Shown: positions 1 to 8,107, counted from the first letter of the stretch. The stretch: 11,988 bases of DNA from an uncultured Bacilli bacterium (GCA_934130265.1 CAKOYC010000018.1:1-11988), one strand, 5' to 3'. The notes: a model not told the origin generated them from the letters alone. Translations and numbers: made by a program.

Positions 1-218
1 CTACTTCTATTAAGTAAGAAAATGCATTCATCATCCATACAATAAGCTTTTAATCCTGTAGGAACTAAAGTTGGTTTAATTCCTTTTTCATAAACAGGAA
101 TAACTATATCCTCTGCTGCTTCTATATCATAACCAGCAGCATGTTTAGTTCCTCTTACTGGTAAATGTATATCCTTATCTTCATATCCTTTAACTACTTC
201 AAATCCTCTTGTTTTCAT
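1..218 (-). CDS. dut: dUTP diphosphatase (dUTPase), N-terminal part, cut by window edge
   Basis: Hydrolyses dUTP to dUMP and pyrophosphate, keeping uracil out of DNA and feeding dTMP synthesis. Only the first 72 codons are in the window. They show the trimeric dUTPase pattern: an LPVRGT segment (residues 19-24), motif I around AAGYD (27-31) with the usual aspartate, VPTGL (52-56), and the start of motif II as NRSS (70-73, last codon incomplete). The rest of the protein lies beyond position 1. The start is fixed by an AGGAGAAG Shine-Dalgarno just before ATG 218. That site overlaps the TAG stop of nrdG, so the two genes are 8 bp apart and probably translationally coupled. As last visible gene of the nrdD-nrdG-dut operon it fits a dNTP-supply role. 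The family call rests on motifs recognised by eye; the C-terminal motifs cannot be checked here. Confidence 0.88.
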   Translation of the reverse strand, partial: MKTRGFEVVKGYEDKDIHLPVRGTKHAAGYDIEAAEDIVIPVYEKGIKPTLVPTGLKAYCMDDECIFLLNRS

Positions 219-226
219 AACTTCTC

Positions 227-799
227 CTAACTATTTACTGCGCACTGTACTACAGTTGCTTTATCACTATCACCTATATTACTATTATCTATATATAGAA
301 CTATTTTTCCTTCTTCTAGACTTTTTTTAACATCAATTATACGTTGATTACTACTACCTACATAATGTAATCTATCATCATGAAGTTTCATAACGAATTT
401 ACCTTCTAATAAGACATCAATACAATTTAAAATATCATCTAAATTTTTATCAACTTCTCTTTGAGCGATTAATTCTTCCCAAGTATATCCGGTATAACTC
501 CAAATAGTTTTATCCTTATATAGTTGTTTAACATTCATAACTAAATCTCTTATCGTTTTTCTATTACCAAGGAAGAGCGGATCTCCTCCTGATAAAGTTA
601 ATCCACTACACCAATCTTGGTCAAGTTCATGATAAATTTCTTTTATTGTATCATCATCAAATTCTACTCCATCATCAGGATTCCACGTAATAGCATTTTG
701 GCAACCTGGACATTTATGAGAACATCCACTTACCCATAATACAACACGTAATCCTTCACCATTTAACATATCAGCTTTTGTTACATTATGATATCTCAT
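227..799 (-). CDS. nrdG: Anaerobic ribonucleotide reductase activating protein (radical SAM)
   Basis: Radical-SAM activase that uses a [4Fe-4S] cluster and S-adenosylmethionine to make the glycyl radical on NrdD under anaerobic conditions; cytosolic. The cluster motif CX3CX2C is seen as C26, C30 and C33 in CSHKCPGC, preceded by the NGEGLR segment (13-18). The SAM-contacting SGGDP motif is at residues 70-74. At 190 residues it is slightly longer than the typical 155-180, with the extra length in the C-terminal part. ATG 799 directly abuts the TAG stop of nrdD (800-802), and its Shine-Dalgarno (AGGAAGAG) lies inside the last codons of nrdD, so the pair is translationally coupled. The neighbouring nrdD supplies its expected partner. 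The assignment is very secure. Confidence 0.97.
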   Translation of the reverse strand: MRYHNVTKADMLNGEGLRVVLWVSGCSHKCPGCQNAITWNPDDGVEFDDDTIKEIYHELDQDWCSGLTLSGGDPLFLGNRKTIRDLVMNVKQLYKDKTIWSYTGYTWEELIAQREVDKNLDDILNCIDVLLEGKFVMKLHDDRLHYVGSSNQRIIDVKKSLEEGKIVLYIDNSNIGDSDKATVVQCAVNS

Positions 800-2986
800 C
801 TACATACTCTTCCTTTCTGAAATTTCTACCATCTTAGCATGATTAAGTCTCGTATCACCATGTACTCTTGAATATGATAAATATCCATTCATACGATCAA
901 TCTTTGTAAGATCATCACTTCCACATTTTGGACAAGTATCCATATCTAATTCCTCATGACCACAAACATTACAGTAAGAAAGTGATAAGTTAACTCCTTC
1001 ATAGAAACCTTTATCCATAGCTCTTTCAACATAAGTTTCCATTGCTTTTCTATTATAGTTTAAGTTATAACGAACATACTGAATACGGCCACCTTTAAAT
1101 AGCTCCCAGAATCTTCCTTCTAAATCTTGTTTTTGTATACCAGTAATATTTTCCCAAACTCCACAGTGGAAACTGTTAGAAACATATTCTCTATCAGATA
1201 CGCCTTTAATAATACCATATTTCTTTCTAAATTGTTCAACTTGCGTACCACATAAACTTTCAGCTGGAGTTCCATAAATAGCATATAAAATTCCATCCTC
1301 TTTTTTAAACTCTTGTGTCTTATCATTAATATATCTCATAACTTCAAGAGCAAATTCACCATCTTCTACTAAACTCTTACCATTATATAACTCTTGTAAT
1401 TCATTTAAAGCTGTTATTCCAAAAGAAGCAGTAGATGATTTTAAGATTGGTTCAATAGGCTCATTTGGTTTTAATCTACCTCCATAGAATCCTCCCTCAC
1501 AGTAAGCAAGTGGATTAGTAGATGCTTTCTTCTTAGCTAGATAATTATAAGTACGAATATGAATCTTACGAATCATTTCTAGATAATAATCAAGTACTTC
1601 ATAAAAATCTTTTTGTTCTTCTCTAGACTTTGCTAAAATCATTGGTAAATTTAAAGAAATTGCTCCAATATTAAATCTTCCAATGAATACAGGTTGATCA
1701 TCTTCATCAGCTGGTTCCATTCCACCTCTTTCAAACCAAGGAGATAAGAAAGCACGGCATCCCATCGGACTAATAATCTTTCCATATTTCTTAAACATTG
1801 AAGGAACATATCCTTCACCTGTTAATGATAAGTAATCAGGATACATTGTCTTACTACTACAATCTAGGGCATCTTCAAATAGATAATGCATCTTACCACC
1901 TTCACCATGAAGATTTTTATCATATAAGAATACTAATTTTGGGAATAAAGTTGGTTTTCTATATCCTGGTTTTCCTTGTCCTTTTTGATGAGTTTTTAAA
2001 ATTATTTCACTAATCATTTGTCCAAATCTATCTTCTTCATGTCCAAAAGTAAATGTTACAAATGGATAATCACCACGAGAAGAACCAACACTATTTAATT
2101 TATATTCAATACCTTGATAACCTTGTTCACATTCACGTCTTGTCTTTTTCCAAGCATATTCTTCAGCCTTTTCTGGGTCTTCATTATTAGTTATTTCCAT
2201 ATATTCATCATAATACTTATTGTAACTTTTCTTGGCATATGGAGTCAAAATAGTATCAACTTCTGGCACTGTAAAACCACCATATTGCATAGCTGCTGTA
2301 TTGATAATTACATCTCCCATAACATCATAAGCAGTATCAAGACTCTTTGGTTCATTATACCATAAATTACCCATTTCAAAGCCATCTCTCATAACAGCAC
2401 CAACATCACATAAACAACAGTTCATTGTATCACGTCTAGCACTCATATCATGAACATAAATATAGCCATCATCACAAGCTTCTATCTCTGCCTTTGTTAA
2501 GAAAAACTTCTTATATAATTCCTTATTTAAGTTACCATATACCAAACTTCTTTGTGTAGATACTAAAGCACTATCAGTATTAGAGTTTTCTTTATCTCCA
2601 ATATAATTAATTGCTTGAGCTTTCTTATAAACTTTATCTAAGATATGTACAAAATCATTTTTATAGTTACGATACTCTCTATAGCTTTTAGCTACTAAAG
2701 GATTAACTTGCTCTAGTGCTGCTTCTACACAATTATGAATTTGACTAACTTCAGCATCACTAGTTTGATTCTTTAATAAATCAATTACAATATTAACAAC
2801 TTCATCTTTAGCTTCATCAGTTAAATCAACCATTACCCTTTCAGCACTTTTTTCAATTGCACTTCTTATTTTTTCACCATCAAATGGTTGTTTAGTCCCA
2901 TTCTTTTTTATAATATTAATGGGTGGATTTTTGTATCTATTTTTCTTTTCCTTTCTTTCTTTTTTTACCTCTTTAACTTTTGCCAT
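800..2986 (-). CDS. nrdD: Anaerobic (class III) ribonucleoside-triphosphate reductase
   Basis: Reduces NTPs to dNTPs by glycyl-radical chemistry without oxygen. In order: a basic N-terminal tail (1-20), an ATP-cone allosteric domain (about 22-115, with KKNGTKQPF and FDGEKI), then the ten-stranded barrel. Key residues are visible: NCC (189-191), with a cysteine expected opposite the thiyl site; PMGCRAF, where C410 is the likely thiyl-radical cysteine; a zinc ribbon with C672, C675, C685 and C688; and the glycyl-radical loop RMNGYL with G701, 28 residues from the C-terminus. Length 728 is normal for the family. ATG 2986 follows an AAGAGGTGT Shine-Dalgarno with about 6 nt spacing. First gene of the nrdD-nrdG-dut operon, read from a promoter near 3030-3059. 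All catalytic elements appear intact, unlike those of the divergent paralogue at 3289. No NrdR box was recognised by eye. Confidence 0.97.
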   Translation of the reverse strand: MAKVKEVKKERKEKKNRYKNPPINIIKKNGTKQPFDGEKIRSAIEKSAERVMVDLTDEAKDEVVNIVIDLLKNQTSDAEVSQIHNCVEAALEQVNPLVAKSYREYRNYKNDFVHILDKVYKKAQAINYIGDKENSNTDSALVSTQRSLVYGNLNKELYKKFFLTKAEIEACDDGYIYVHDMSARRDTMNCCLCDVGAVMRDGFEMGNLWYNEPKSLDTAYDVMGDVIINTAAMQYGGFTVPEVDTILTPYAKKSYNKYYDEYMEITNNEDPEKAEEYAWKKTRRECEQGYQGIEYKLNSVGSSRGDYPFVTFTFGHEEDRFGQMISEIILKTHQKGQGKPGYRKPTLFPKLVFLYDKNLHGEGGKMHYLFEDALDCSSKTMYPDYLSLTGEGYVPSMFKKYGKIISPMGCRAFLSPWFERGGMEPADEDDQPVFIGRFNIGAISLNLPMILAKSREEQKDFYEVLDYYLEMIRKIHIRTYNYLAKKKASTNPLAYCEGGFYGGRLKPNEPIEPILKSSTASFGITALNELQELYNGKSLVEDGEFALEVMRYINDKTQEFKKEDGILYAIYGTPAESLCGTQVEQFRKKYGIIKGVSDREYVSNSFHCGVWENITGIQKQDLEGRFWELFKGGRIQYVRYNLNYNRKAMETYVERAMDKGFYEGVNLSLSYCNVCGHEELDMDTCPKCGSDDLTKIDRMNGYLSYSRVHGDTRLNHAKMVEISERKSM

Positions 2987-3029
2987 TTTTTACACCTCTT
3001 TGTTTTCTTTTTATTCATTCGACAACTCG

Positions 3030-3059
3030 ATTATACTCACTATTTTTAGTTAAATGCAA
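3030..3059 (-). promoter_or_regulatory. Probable promoter of nrdD-nrdG-dut
   Basis: On the minus strand a perfect TATAAT -10 box (3030-3035) is preceded 18 bp upstream by TTGCAT (3054-3059), a weak -35 sharing only the TTG. Transcription would start near 3023, giving a leader of roughly 37 nt with the nrdD Shine-Dalgarno. The -10 is convincing and the -35 is only suggestive. Confidence 0.55.
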
Positions 3060-3234
3060 TAGTTTTTATTGTTTTTATATTTTTTATTTTTGTTCGATTT
3101 ACATATTTTTTATTTAAAAAAACATTTTATGTATTTTGAGCATATTTTTATTTTTACCCTTTATTTATAAGGCTTTTTAAGAAAATATGTATTATTTTTT
3201 CAAAATGTTTTTTTTAAAGTATTTTTTTAAATCA

Positions 3235-3263
3235 TTGATTTTATAAGTATTTATAAGTATAAT
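3235..3263 (+). promoter_or_regulatory. Probable promoter of the NrdD-like gene
   Basis: TTGATT (3235-3240) and TATAAT (3258-3263) are separated by exactly 17 bp, a near-ideal sigma-A promoter. Transcription would start near 3270, leaving a leader of about 20 nt with the GGGAG ribosome binding site. A good promoter argues that the downstream gene is expressed rather than a decaying relic. Confidence 0.65.
3241..3260 (+). repeat. Exact tandem 10-bp repeat inside promoter spacer
   Basis: TTATAAGTAT occurs twice head-to-tail (3241-3250 and 3251-3260), filling the spacer and running into the -10 box. The period is about one helical turn. It could be a regulator site or a slippage-prone spacer; in AT-rich DNA it could also be chance. 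Confidence 0.8.
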
Positions 3264-3288
3264 TAATATAGAAAAAAGGGAGTGTAAA

Positions 3289-5247
3289 TTGTATATGATA
3301 AATATGTCAACATTTGACACTTTAACAGTTGTCAAAAGAAGTGGTCAAAGAACTAGTTTCCAAGGGGAAAAAATAGCTCTTGCTATTCAAAAAGCTTTTC
3401 ATTCATTAGATATCCCCTATAGGGATGAAGATGTTAATAAGGTATATTCTAAAGTACTTAAAAAGATAGAAAAAGAATATAAAGATAGAAAAACAATAAA
3501 TATTGAAAATATTCAAGATTTAATTGAAGAAGTTTTAAAAGAGAATAACTTTGAAGATGTTTATCTAGCTTTTTCTACTTATAGAGAACATAGAAATGCT
3601 TCAAGATCTGCTTTTGTTATGAAACAGCAACACAAGTTCTTAAAAGCTATAGAAAGACTAGGTCTAGATAATATTGATGATAACCTAAAAGAACGTCCTA
3701 ATTCATTTCTATTACAGTTTGGAGAAACTATTTCATCAGAATTTGCTAAAGCCTATCTATTAGATACTAAAACAGTACGATGCCAAGATGCCGGAATATT
3801 TAACTTACATTCTATAGAAACTATACCATTTGGAATGATAGCTACTTGTGATGTAGACCTTATTGAGCTTGCTACTCTTGATACTAATTTTGCCAAAGAG
3901 TTAAATTCTATAGACAAAATTAGTACCTATCTAAATAGAATTAAACTATATCTAGATAGTCTTAGTAAAGAAGTGTATCAAAGTATCTCGTTAATTAATT
4001 TTGACTTAGTCTTAGAAAGTATCTTACTTAAAGAATTTAAATCTGTCTTAAAAGAATATATTGATATATATTTAGATGCTAATTATTTAACTAACTATTT
4101 AACTATAACAGGTATTGATAATATAACATCATTTGACATAACTCCTGCCTACTTTGCTATAGATAATAATACCCCTTTATATTTAGCAATATCTACTATT
4201 ATTAAGAAAGCTAAAATGAAATGTGAAAAGAACTTTACTATTTCTTTAAAGACTTTCTTTAAGACTATAACTTTTCCCTTAGCAATTAACTTTGGAACTA
4301 ATAATTCTACGAAAGAATTAATAATAAAATCACTAGTAAATAATAAATATATTGAATATTACTATCAAGGAGAAATGACTGAAGAAATTGCTACTACTAT
4401 GTTTAACTACTCTAACCTATATTTTATTAATAAAGAAGCTTCTTTTAATAAAGCAATTAAGGAAAGTGTTAACTATGGTTATAATTCCCTAAGGGTTATA
4501 GAAGATAATACTACTATTGATAAAAAGATGGTTGGTGGTAAGGGTAATATATCATGTATATCTATTAATCTAGTTAGAATAGCCCTTAAAAGTAAGAATA
4601 CAAAGACCAAAGAGACTGATTATAGATTATTCTATCAAGAACTAGAAAAAGTACTAAAACAAGCGAAAGATGCCCTTTTAGAGAGATTTGAACTACAAGT
4701 AGATAAAACTATTCTCCACTTTCCAACTTTATATCAGTTAGGTACTTGGCATGATGGAGAAAAGTTAAAGAATAAGGATAGATTAAGAAAATTATTAAAG
4801 CATGGTACCCTAGCTTTTCATATAGTTGGTCTATCAGAAGCAATATATACTTTAACGGGAAATAAGGATGAAGAAATAACTTACAATCTTGCTAAAGATA
4901 TTTTAAACTTTATACAAAAAAAGATAGATAATTATAGTGAACAAAATAATTTAAATTTTGTCTTAACCGCTTATAAGGATAGTAACATAGAAACAGAGTT
5001 TAAAAAACAAGATGCCGCCATATTTGGTAAAATAAAAGATGTTACTAATAAAGATAAGTACTTAGAAGGTATTACTCTTCCTATAGATGATTTAAAGCAA
5101 GCTAGTTTACAAAAATATTTGTTAGGAGGTTCTTCCTTAGAAGTAATAATAAAAGATGAAAAACAATTATTAAATAAATATCAATATCTAAAAGATAACA
5201 ATATAGGATGTTTTAATGTCAAAAGAAAAGAGCTACCAACCAAGTAG
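3289..5247 (+). CDS. NrdD-like ATP-cone protein, probably catalytically inactive
   Basis: Homologous to class III ribonucleotide reductase, but of the subclass carrying GRGN..S..INL..IA rather than that of the neighbouring nrdD. An ATP-cone spans about 12-105 (VVKRSGQRT, FQGEKI, YREHRN). Barrel landmarks follow: FGETISSEFAKAYLL (144-158), ATC with C187, GGKGNIS (416-422) with SINL (425-428), and KHGTLAF with GLSEA (504-517). Where active enzymes have MGCR with the thiyl cysteine, this protein reads VNYGYNSLR (394-402) with no cysteine. It ends at residue 652, where a full enzyme would continue into the zinc ribbon and glycyl-radical loop; both are absent, and no plus-strand continuation exists after the stop. 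It therefore cannot hold a glycyl radical of its own. The TTG start at 3289 is chosen because GGGAG (3278-3282) sits 6 nt upstream; ATG 3295 or 3304 are alternatives. A nucleotide-sensing regulator or partner of NrdD is possible but unproven. Confidence 0.82.
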   Translation: MYMINMSTFDTLTVVKRSGQRTSFQGEKIALAIQKAFHSLDIPYRDEDVNKVYSKVLKKIEKEYKDRKTINIENIQDLIEEVLKENNFEDVYLAFSTYREHRNASRSAFVMKQQHKFLKAIERLGLDNIDDNLKERPNSFLLQFGETISSEFAKAYLLDTKTVRCQDAGIFNLHSIETIPFGMIATCDVDLIELATLDTNFAKELNSIDKISTYLNRIKLYLDSLSKEVYQSISLINFDLVLESILLKEFKSVLKEYIDIYLDANYLTNYLTITGIDNITSFDITPAYFAIDNNTPLYLAISTIIKKAKMKCEKNFTISLKTFFKTITFPLAINFGTNNSTKELIIKSLVNNKYIEYYYQGEMTEEIATTMFNYSNLYFINKEASFNKAIKESVNYGYNSLRVIEDNTTIDKKMVGGKGNISCISINLVRIALKSKNTKTKETDYRLFYQELEKVLKQAKDALLERFELQVDKTILHFPTLYQLGTWHDGEKLKNKDRLRKLLKHGTLAFHIVGLSEAIYTLTGNKDEEITYNLAKDILNFIQKKIDNYSEQNNLNFVLTAYKDSNIETEFKKQDAAIFGKIKDVTNKDKYLEGITLPIDDLKQASLQKYLLGGSSLEVIIKDEKQLLNKYQYLKDNNIGCFNVKRKELPTK

Positions 5248-5250
5248 TTC

Positions 5251-5272
5251 TTTCACTTTATTCTAAGTGAAG
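5251..5272. repeat. Hairpin between convergent gene ends
   Basis: A 7-bp inverted repeat (TTCACTT at 5252-5258, AAGTGAA at 5265-5271, plus a G-T pair) with a 6-nt loop. It sits just past the stop of the NrdD-like gene and covers the last codons and stop of the convergent gene. Neither strand has a T-tract after it, so it is at best a weak transcription stop or an mRNA 3'-end stabiliser. Confidence 0.4.
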
Positions 5273-5993
5273 ATGTATTAGATGGACTTATTCCATATCT
5301 ATTTGCAAAAAGTTCTTTTCTATCTATTAATGATGATACAAAATATTCATTACCTTTATGCTTTTCTAGTGATAGTATTCCCTCATAATGTTTATTTTCC
5401 CCAGACCCATCATATTCATATATATCTTCCATTATTAATTCATCAGATATTGTTTCTAATTTTGTTAATGATGCTTTACTAGGAGAGATATCATTTCGAT
5501 TAAAATAATATTGGCCTAAAAAGACATTATCATAGTCAGCTTGTTTAATTACTGCTTGATTTCCCATAATAGTTTTATCATCAATAGTTAAAAACATTCT
5601 TTCCTTGCGATTCATTGTAGGATAAAATCCACAACAATTAAGTTTTTTTTCTATTCTATTTTGTTTTTCCTTTAAAGAAAAATCTTTAAAACTCAAACTA
5701 CCCATTTTTACATTACCAACTCTTATTTGGTGAATGGTATCGGCATTAGAAAAATCAATTTCCACTCTACCAATATTTTCTCTTAAATAAATATTAATAG
5801 TCTCAAAAAAGCTTGTATTTATTTCATCCCTCTTAGAACCTGTAAGTAGATAAAGACACAATTCTGTAAGATCTTTATAATCATCAGCATCAAACTCATT
5901 CAAATGTTCATTTATATAATTACATATCTTATCCAATAAAACTATTCCATTTTTACTTTCTACCTTTTTTTCAAGGGGTATAACTCTTCTCAT
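5253..5993 (-). CDS. Hypothetical protein (246 aa), third gene of the Abi_2-HtrA operon
   Basis: I do not recognise a family. The product is a soluble-looking, mixed alpha/beta protein with no signal peptide or membrane segment. Visible features are a helical N-terminal third (about 17-72), a strand-rich middle with an IDFSNADTIHQI stretch (79-90), adjacent cysteines C120 and C121 in LNCCGFYP, and a C-terminal part rich in acidic and aromatic residues ending in SPSNTSSL. A clear AGAGGAG Shine-Dalgarno precedes ATG 5993. Only 14 bp separate it from the stop of the HtrA-type gene, so it is probably co-transcribed and might be a substrate, adaptor or accessory of the protease or the HEPN protein. 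That functional link rests on position alone. Confidence 0.75.
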   Translation of the reverse strand: MRRVIPLEKKVESKNGIVLLDKICNYINEHLNEFDADDYKDLTELCLYLLTGSKRDEINTSFFETINIYLRENIGRVEIDFSNADTIHQIRVGNVKMGSLSFKDFSLKEKQNRIEKKLNCCGFYPTMNRKERMFLTIDDKTIMGNQAVIKQADYDNVFLGQYYFNRNDISPSKASLTKLETISDELIMEDIYEYDGSGENKHYEGILSLEKHKGNEYFVSSLIDRKELFANRYGISPSNTSSLRIK

Positions 5994-6007
5994 AATAATT
6001 TCTCCTC

Positions 6008-7150
6008 TTATTCACTTTTTGATAATACTGCTTTAGTTTCATGTTCTTTACCATCACGTAAGTAAGTAAGGGTAATTGTATCTCCTGGAGCATATTTATA
6101 TAGTTCATAACGAAGATATGCTGCATTTTCTACTTCTTCCCCATTAAGTTTAGTAATAATATCCCCTTCTTTTAAATCTGATTTAGAAGCACCAGTACCA
6201 CTTACTATTCCTGCTACTACTACTCCAGTTTTAACATCATTTGGAATATTATAATTACTACCAAAACGAGATTGTTTAACATCAGATACATTTACCATTT
6301 GTACTCCTAATTGAGGCCACTTAATTTCTTCACCTTTTTCTAAAGTTTCAATCTTAGACATAGCATACTCAATTGGAATAGCAAATCCCATACCTTCAAT
6401 TTCTTCTTTAACTAATTTCATAGAAATAACACCAATTACTTCTCCATTAGAATTCATAAGTGGTCCCCCACTATTACCTGGATTAATTGAAGCATCTGTT
6501 TGTAAAACTTTCATAACCCAGTCACCAGAACTAGTTCCATAACCATTACTACTTGTACTAACAGTTACCATTCTATCTTTTCCTGCTAAATGTCCAGTAG
6601 AAACACTTCCTTGATATTCATTACTAACAGGTGTACCAATAGTAAATACTAAATCTCCTAGTTTACTATTTTCACTAGTACCAATAGATAATACTGTTAA
6701 ATTTTTATTCTTTTTGATTCTAATTACAGCAATATCAACATAACTATCACTACCCAACACTTCAGCATCTAACTCTTCCTCTTTACTAGTTACTACTGTT
6801 ACTTTACTATTACCATCAATTACATGATGATTAGTTATAAGATAATCATATTTATCATCTTCTTTATAAACAAATCCAGTACCAAAACCAGCTAGTTCAT
6901 TATTTTGATAATTTCTAACAATAACAACACCATCATATACTTTAGATACTGATTGACTAATTCCTGAACCATCTACTAATACTTTAGTACAATTTTTACT
7001 ACTACAAGTAGCACCACTACTACTAGTAGTTCCTTTAGATGAAGTAGTTAAATTACCATTTACTACTACATAAGTTAAAACTCCTCCTAAAATAAACGCT
7101 ACTATTATTAAAATACTATCTTTAAGTTTATCAATTTTCATCTTCTTCAT
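6008..7150 (-). CDS. Membrane-anchored HtrA/DegP-type serine protease with PDZ domain
   Basis: Trypsin-fold protease acting outside the membrane on misfolded or regulatory proteins. Counting from ATG 7150 (380 aa): a short basic cytosolic tail, one membrane anchor (about 12-30, ILIIVAFILGGVLTYVVV), a Ser/Thr-rich linker with two cysteines (C49, C54), the protease domain with His109 in TNHHVID, Asp139 in YVDIAVIRI and Ser227 in GNSGGPL, and a C-terminal PDZ domain (about 280-375, with LKEGDIITKLNGEEV). The catalytic triad looks intact. The start is preferred at 7150 because GGAGAGGAG lies just upstream; an in-frame TTG at 7180 has no ribosome site and would deepen the overlap, and ATG 7141 is a close alternative. 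The gene overlaps the Abi_2 gene by 20 bp, which implies translational coupling. Operon partners make it either a general quality-control protease or part of a defence-like cassette. Confidence 0.93.
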   Translation of the reverse strand: MKKMKIDKLKDSILIIVAFILGGVLTYVVVNGNLTTSSKGTTSSSGATCSSKNCTKVLVDGSGISQSVSKVYDGVVIVRNYQNNELAGFGTGFVYKEDDKYDYLITNHHVIDGNSKVTVVTSKEEELDAEVLGSDSYVDIAVIRIKKNKNLTVLSIGTSENSKLGDLVFTIGTPVSNEYQGSVSTGHLAGKDRMVTVSTSSNGYGTSSGDWVMKVLQTDASINPGNSGGPLMNSNGEVIGVISMKLVKEEIEGMGFAIPIEYAMSKIETLEKGEEIKWPQLGVQMVNVSDVKQSRFGSNYNIPNDVKTGVVVAGIVSGTGASKSDLKEGDIITKLNGEEVENAAYLRYELYKYAPGDTITLTYLRDGKEHETKAVLSKSE

Positions 7151-8087
7151 AACTCCTCTCCATTTTTTCAATTTGTTCAAAGTTAGTAGGAAATCCCATT
7201 CGCTTTAAAATATCCTCTACTTTAATTGTATGTAGATTATAAGATAAATTATTTATCTCTCTTTCAAGTTCTAACATCATATTTTTAAATTCTTCTTCAC
7301 TTAGCATATCTTTCATAATAATCACTAGTGCAAAGACATCATTCTTCCCTTGAACGTACCCTTCATCATCCTCTTCGATATTTAAAAGTTTATGATAAAC
7401 GGTATTAGGTATAACTTTTTGTGTTCTATTTTCATATAAGATATCTTCATGAGCACATAAATTACGATAGTTAGATAATATTGGTAGATATGTTATCATT
7501 GTAGATACATTTAAATGGTAGATATCACAAATTTTTTTTTGATCTTCATATTTTAAAATAGAAAATAATTCTCCTACTATTCCAAATGATAAAACTTTAA
7601 CTAATATCCATAAAGGTACATAACCATAATTCATCATATAATGACTAGTAGCAGTATGCTCTCTACCATTAACTCTTATTTGCCTTTTCATCTTATGAAT
7701 TAAATCATTAACCTGTCTTGTTTTAGTTTTATCTTGGGTAAAGTTCTTAGCTTTTAAATAATCTTTTTCTCTATAACCATATCTTTTAGATAATTGATAC
7801 GAAAAAATTGATTTTAGATTATTTTCAACGATAAGTAAATTTTTAAAGAAAACATTTCTAATCCCACGATCAAACAAAAAGATACTATATAATTCTTCAA
7901 AGGTAGCCCCTTCTAAAAATCTTTTATCTTTCATACTTTTCATCAAAGGATAACGATAACCATTTAAAAAGAAGTAATTTTCTCTAAGTAATACCTTCTT
8001 AGCAAAGTCTGGATCATCAATAGTAAGTCCTTTATATTTCATTATTTCAATTTGTTCTTCTAGGTTTTTAAACTGTTTTTCTATCAT
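7131..8087 (-). CDS. Abi_2 family (AbiD/AbiF-type) HEPN protein
   Basis: Abortive-infection protein related to lactococcal AbiD/AbiF (Pfam Abi_2), a HEPN-fold family thought to act as RNases. The N-terminal signature is clear: FKNLEEQIEIMKYKGL, then YFFLNGYRYPLM (38-49), and FLEGATFEELYSIFLFDRGIR (57-77). The central part has YGYVPLWILVKVLSFG (154-169). The HEPN catalytic motif RX4H is intact as RNLCAH (R208-H213), followed by LYENR. About 95 further residues form a helical, acidic C-terminal extension. ATG 8087 has an AGGTGG site 4 nt upstream. First gene of a three-gene operon whose second member, an HtrA-type protease, overlaps its end. Some AbiF proteins are reported to be controlled by a companion small RNA; no room for one is evident in the very short leader here. 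Confidence 0.9.
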   Translation of the reverse strand: MIEKQFKNLEEQIEIMKYKGLTIDDPDFAKKVLLRENYFFLNGYRYPLMKSMKDKRFLEGATFEELYSIFLFDRGIRNVFFKNLLIVENNLKSIFSYQLSKRYGYREKDYLKAKNFTQDKTKTRQVNDLIHKMKRQIRVNGREHTATSHYMMNYGYVPLWILVKVLSFGIVGELFSILKYEDQKKICDIYHLNVSTMITYLPILSNYRNLCAHEDILYENRTQKVIPNTVYHKLLNIEEDDEGYVQGKNDVFALVIIMKDMLSEEEFKNMMLELEREINNLSYNLHTIKVEDILKRMGFPTNFEQIEKMERSYEEDEN

Positions 8088-8107
8088 CTTTCCACCTACC
8101 TAGGGTA

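Larger units (their letters stand above)
2987..3288. other. AT-rich divergent intergenic region
   Basis: These 302 bp separate nrdD from the NrdD-like gene and hold no credible coding frame. The DNA is dominated by A and T runs, with scattered TTCGA words near 3018, 3027 and 3094. One sigma-A-type promoter faces each way (annotated separately). The middle, about 3065-3230, has only T/A tracts that could bend DNA. I saw no clear riboswitch, RNA gene or strong operator palindrome. Confidence 0.6.

Noticed and set aside
1798..2365. Plus-strand open frames opposite nrdD
   Set aside because: They lie antisense to a strongly conserved gene and give low-complexity hydrophobic translations without ribosome sites.
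2987..3288. NrdR box or class III repressor palindrome upstream of nrdD
   Set aside because: No ACACTATATATAGTGT-like pair could be found by eye.
7151..7180. Longer HtrA-type protein starting at TTG 7180
   Set aside because: No ribosome site precedes it, and it deepens the overlap with the Abi_2 gene; ATG 7150 has GGAGAGGAG just upstream.
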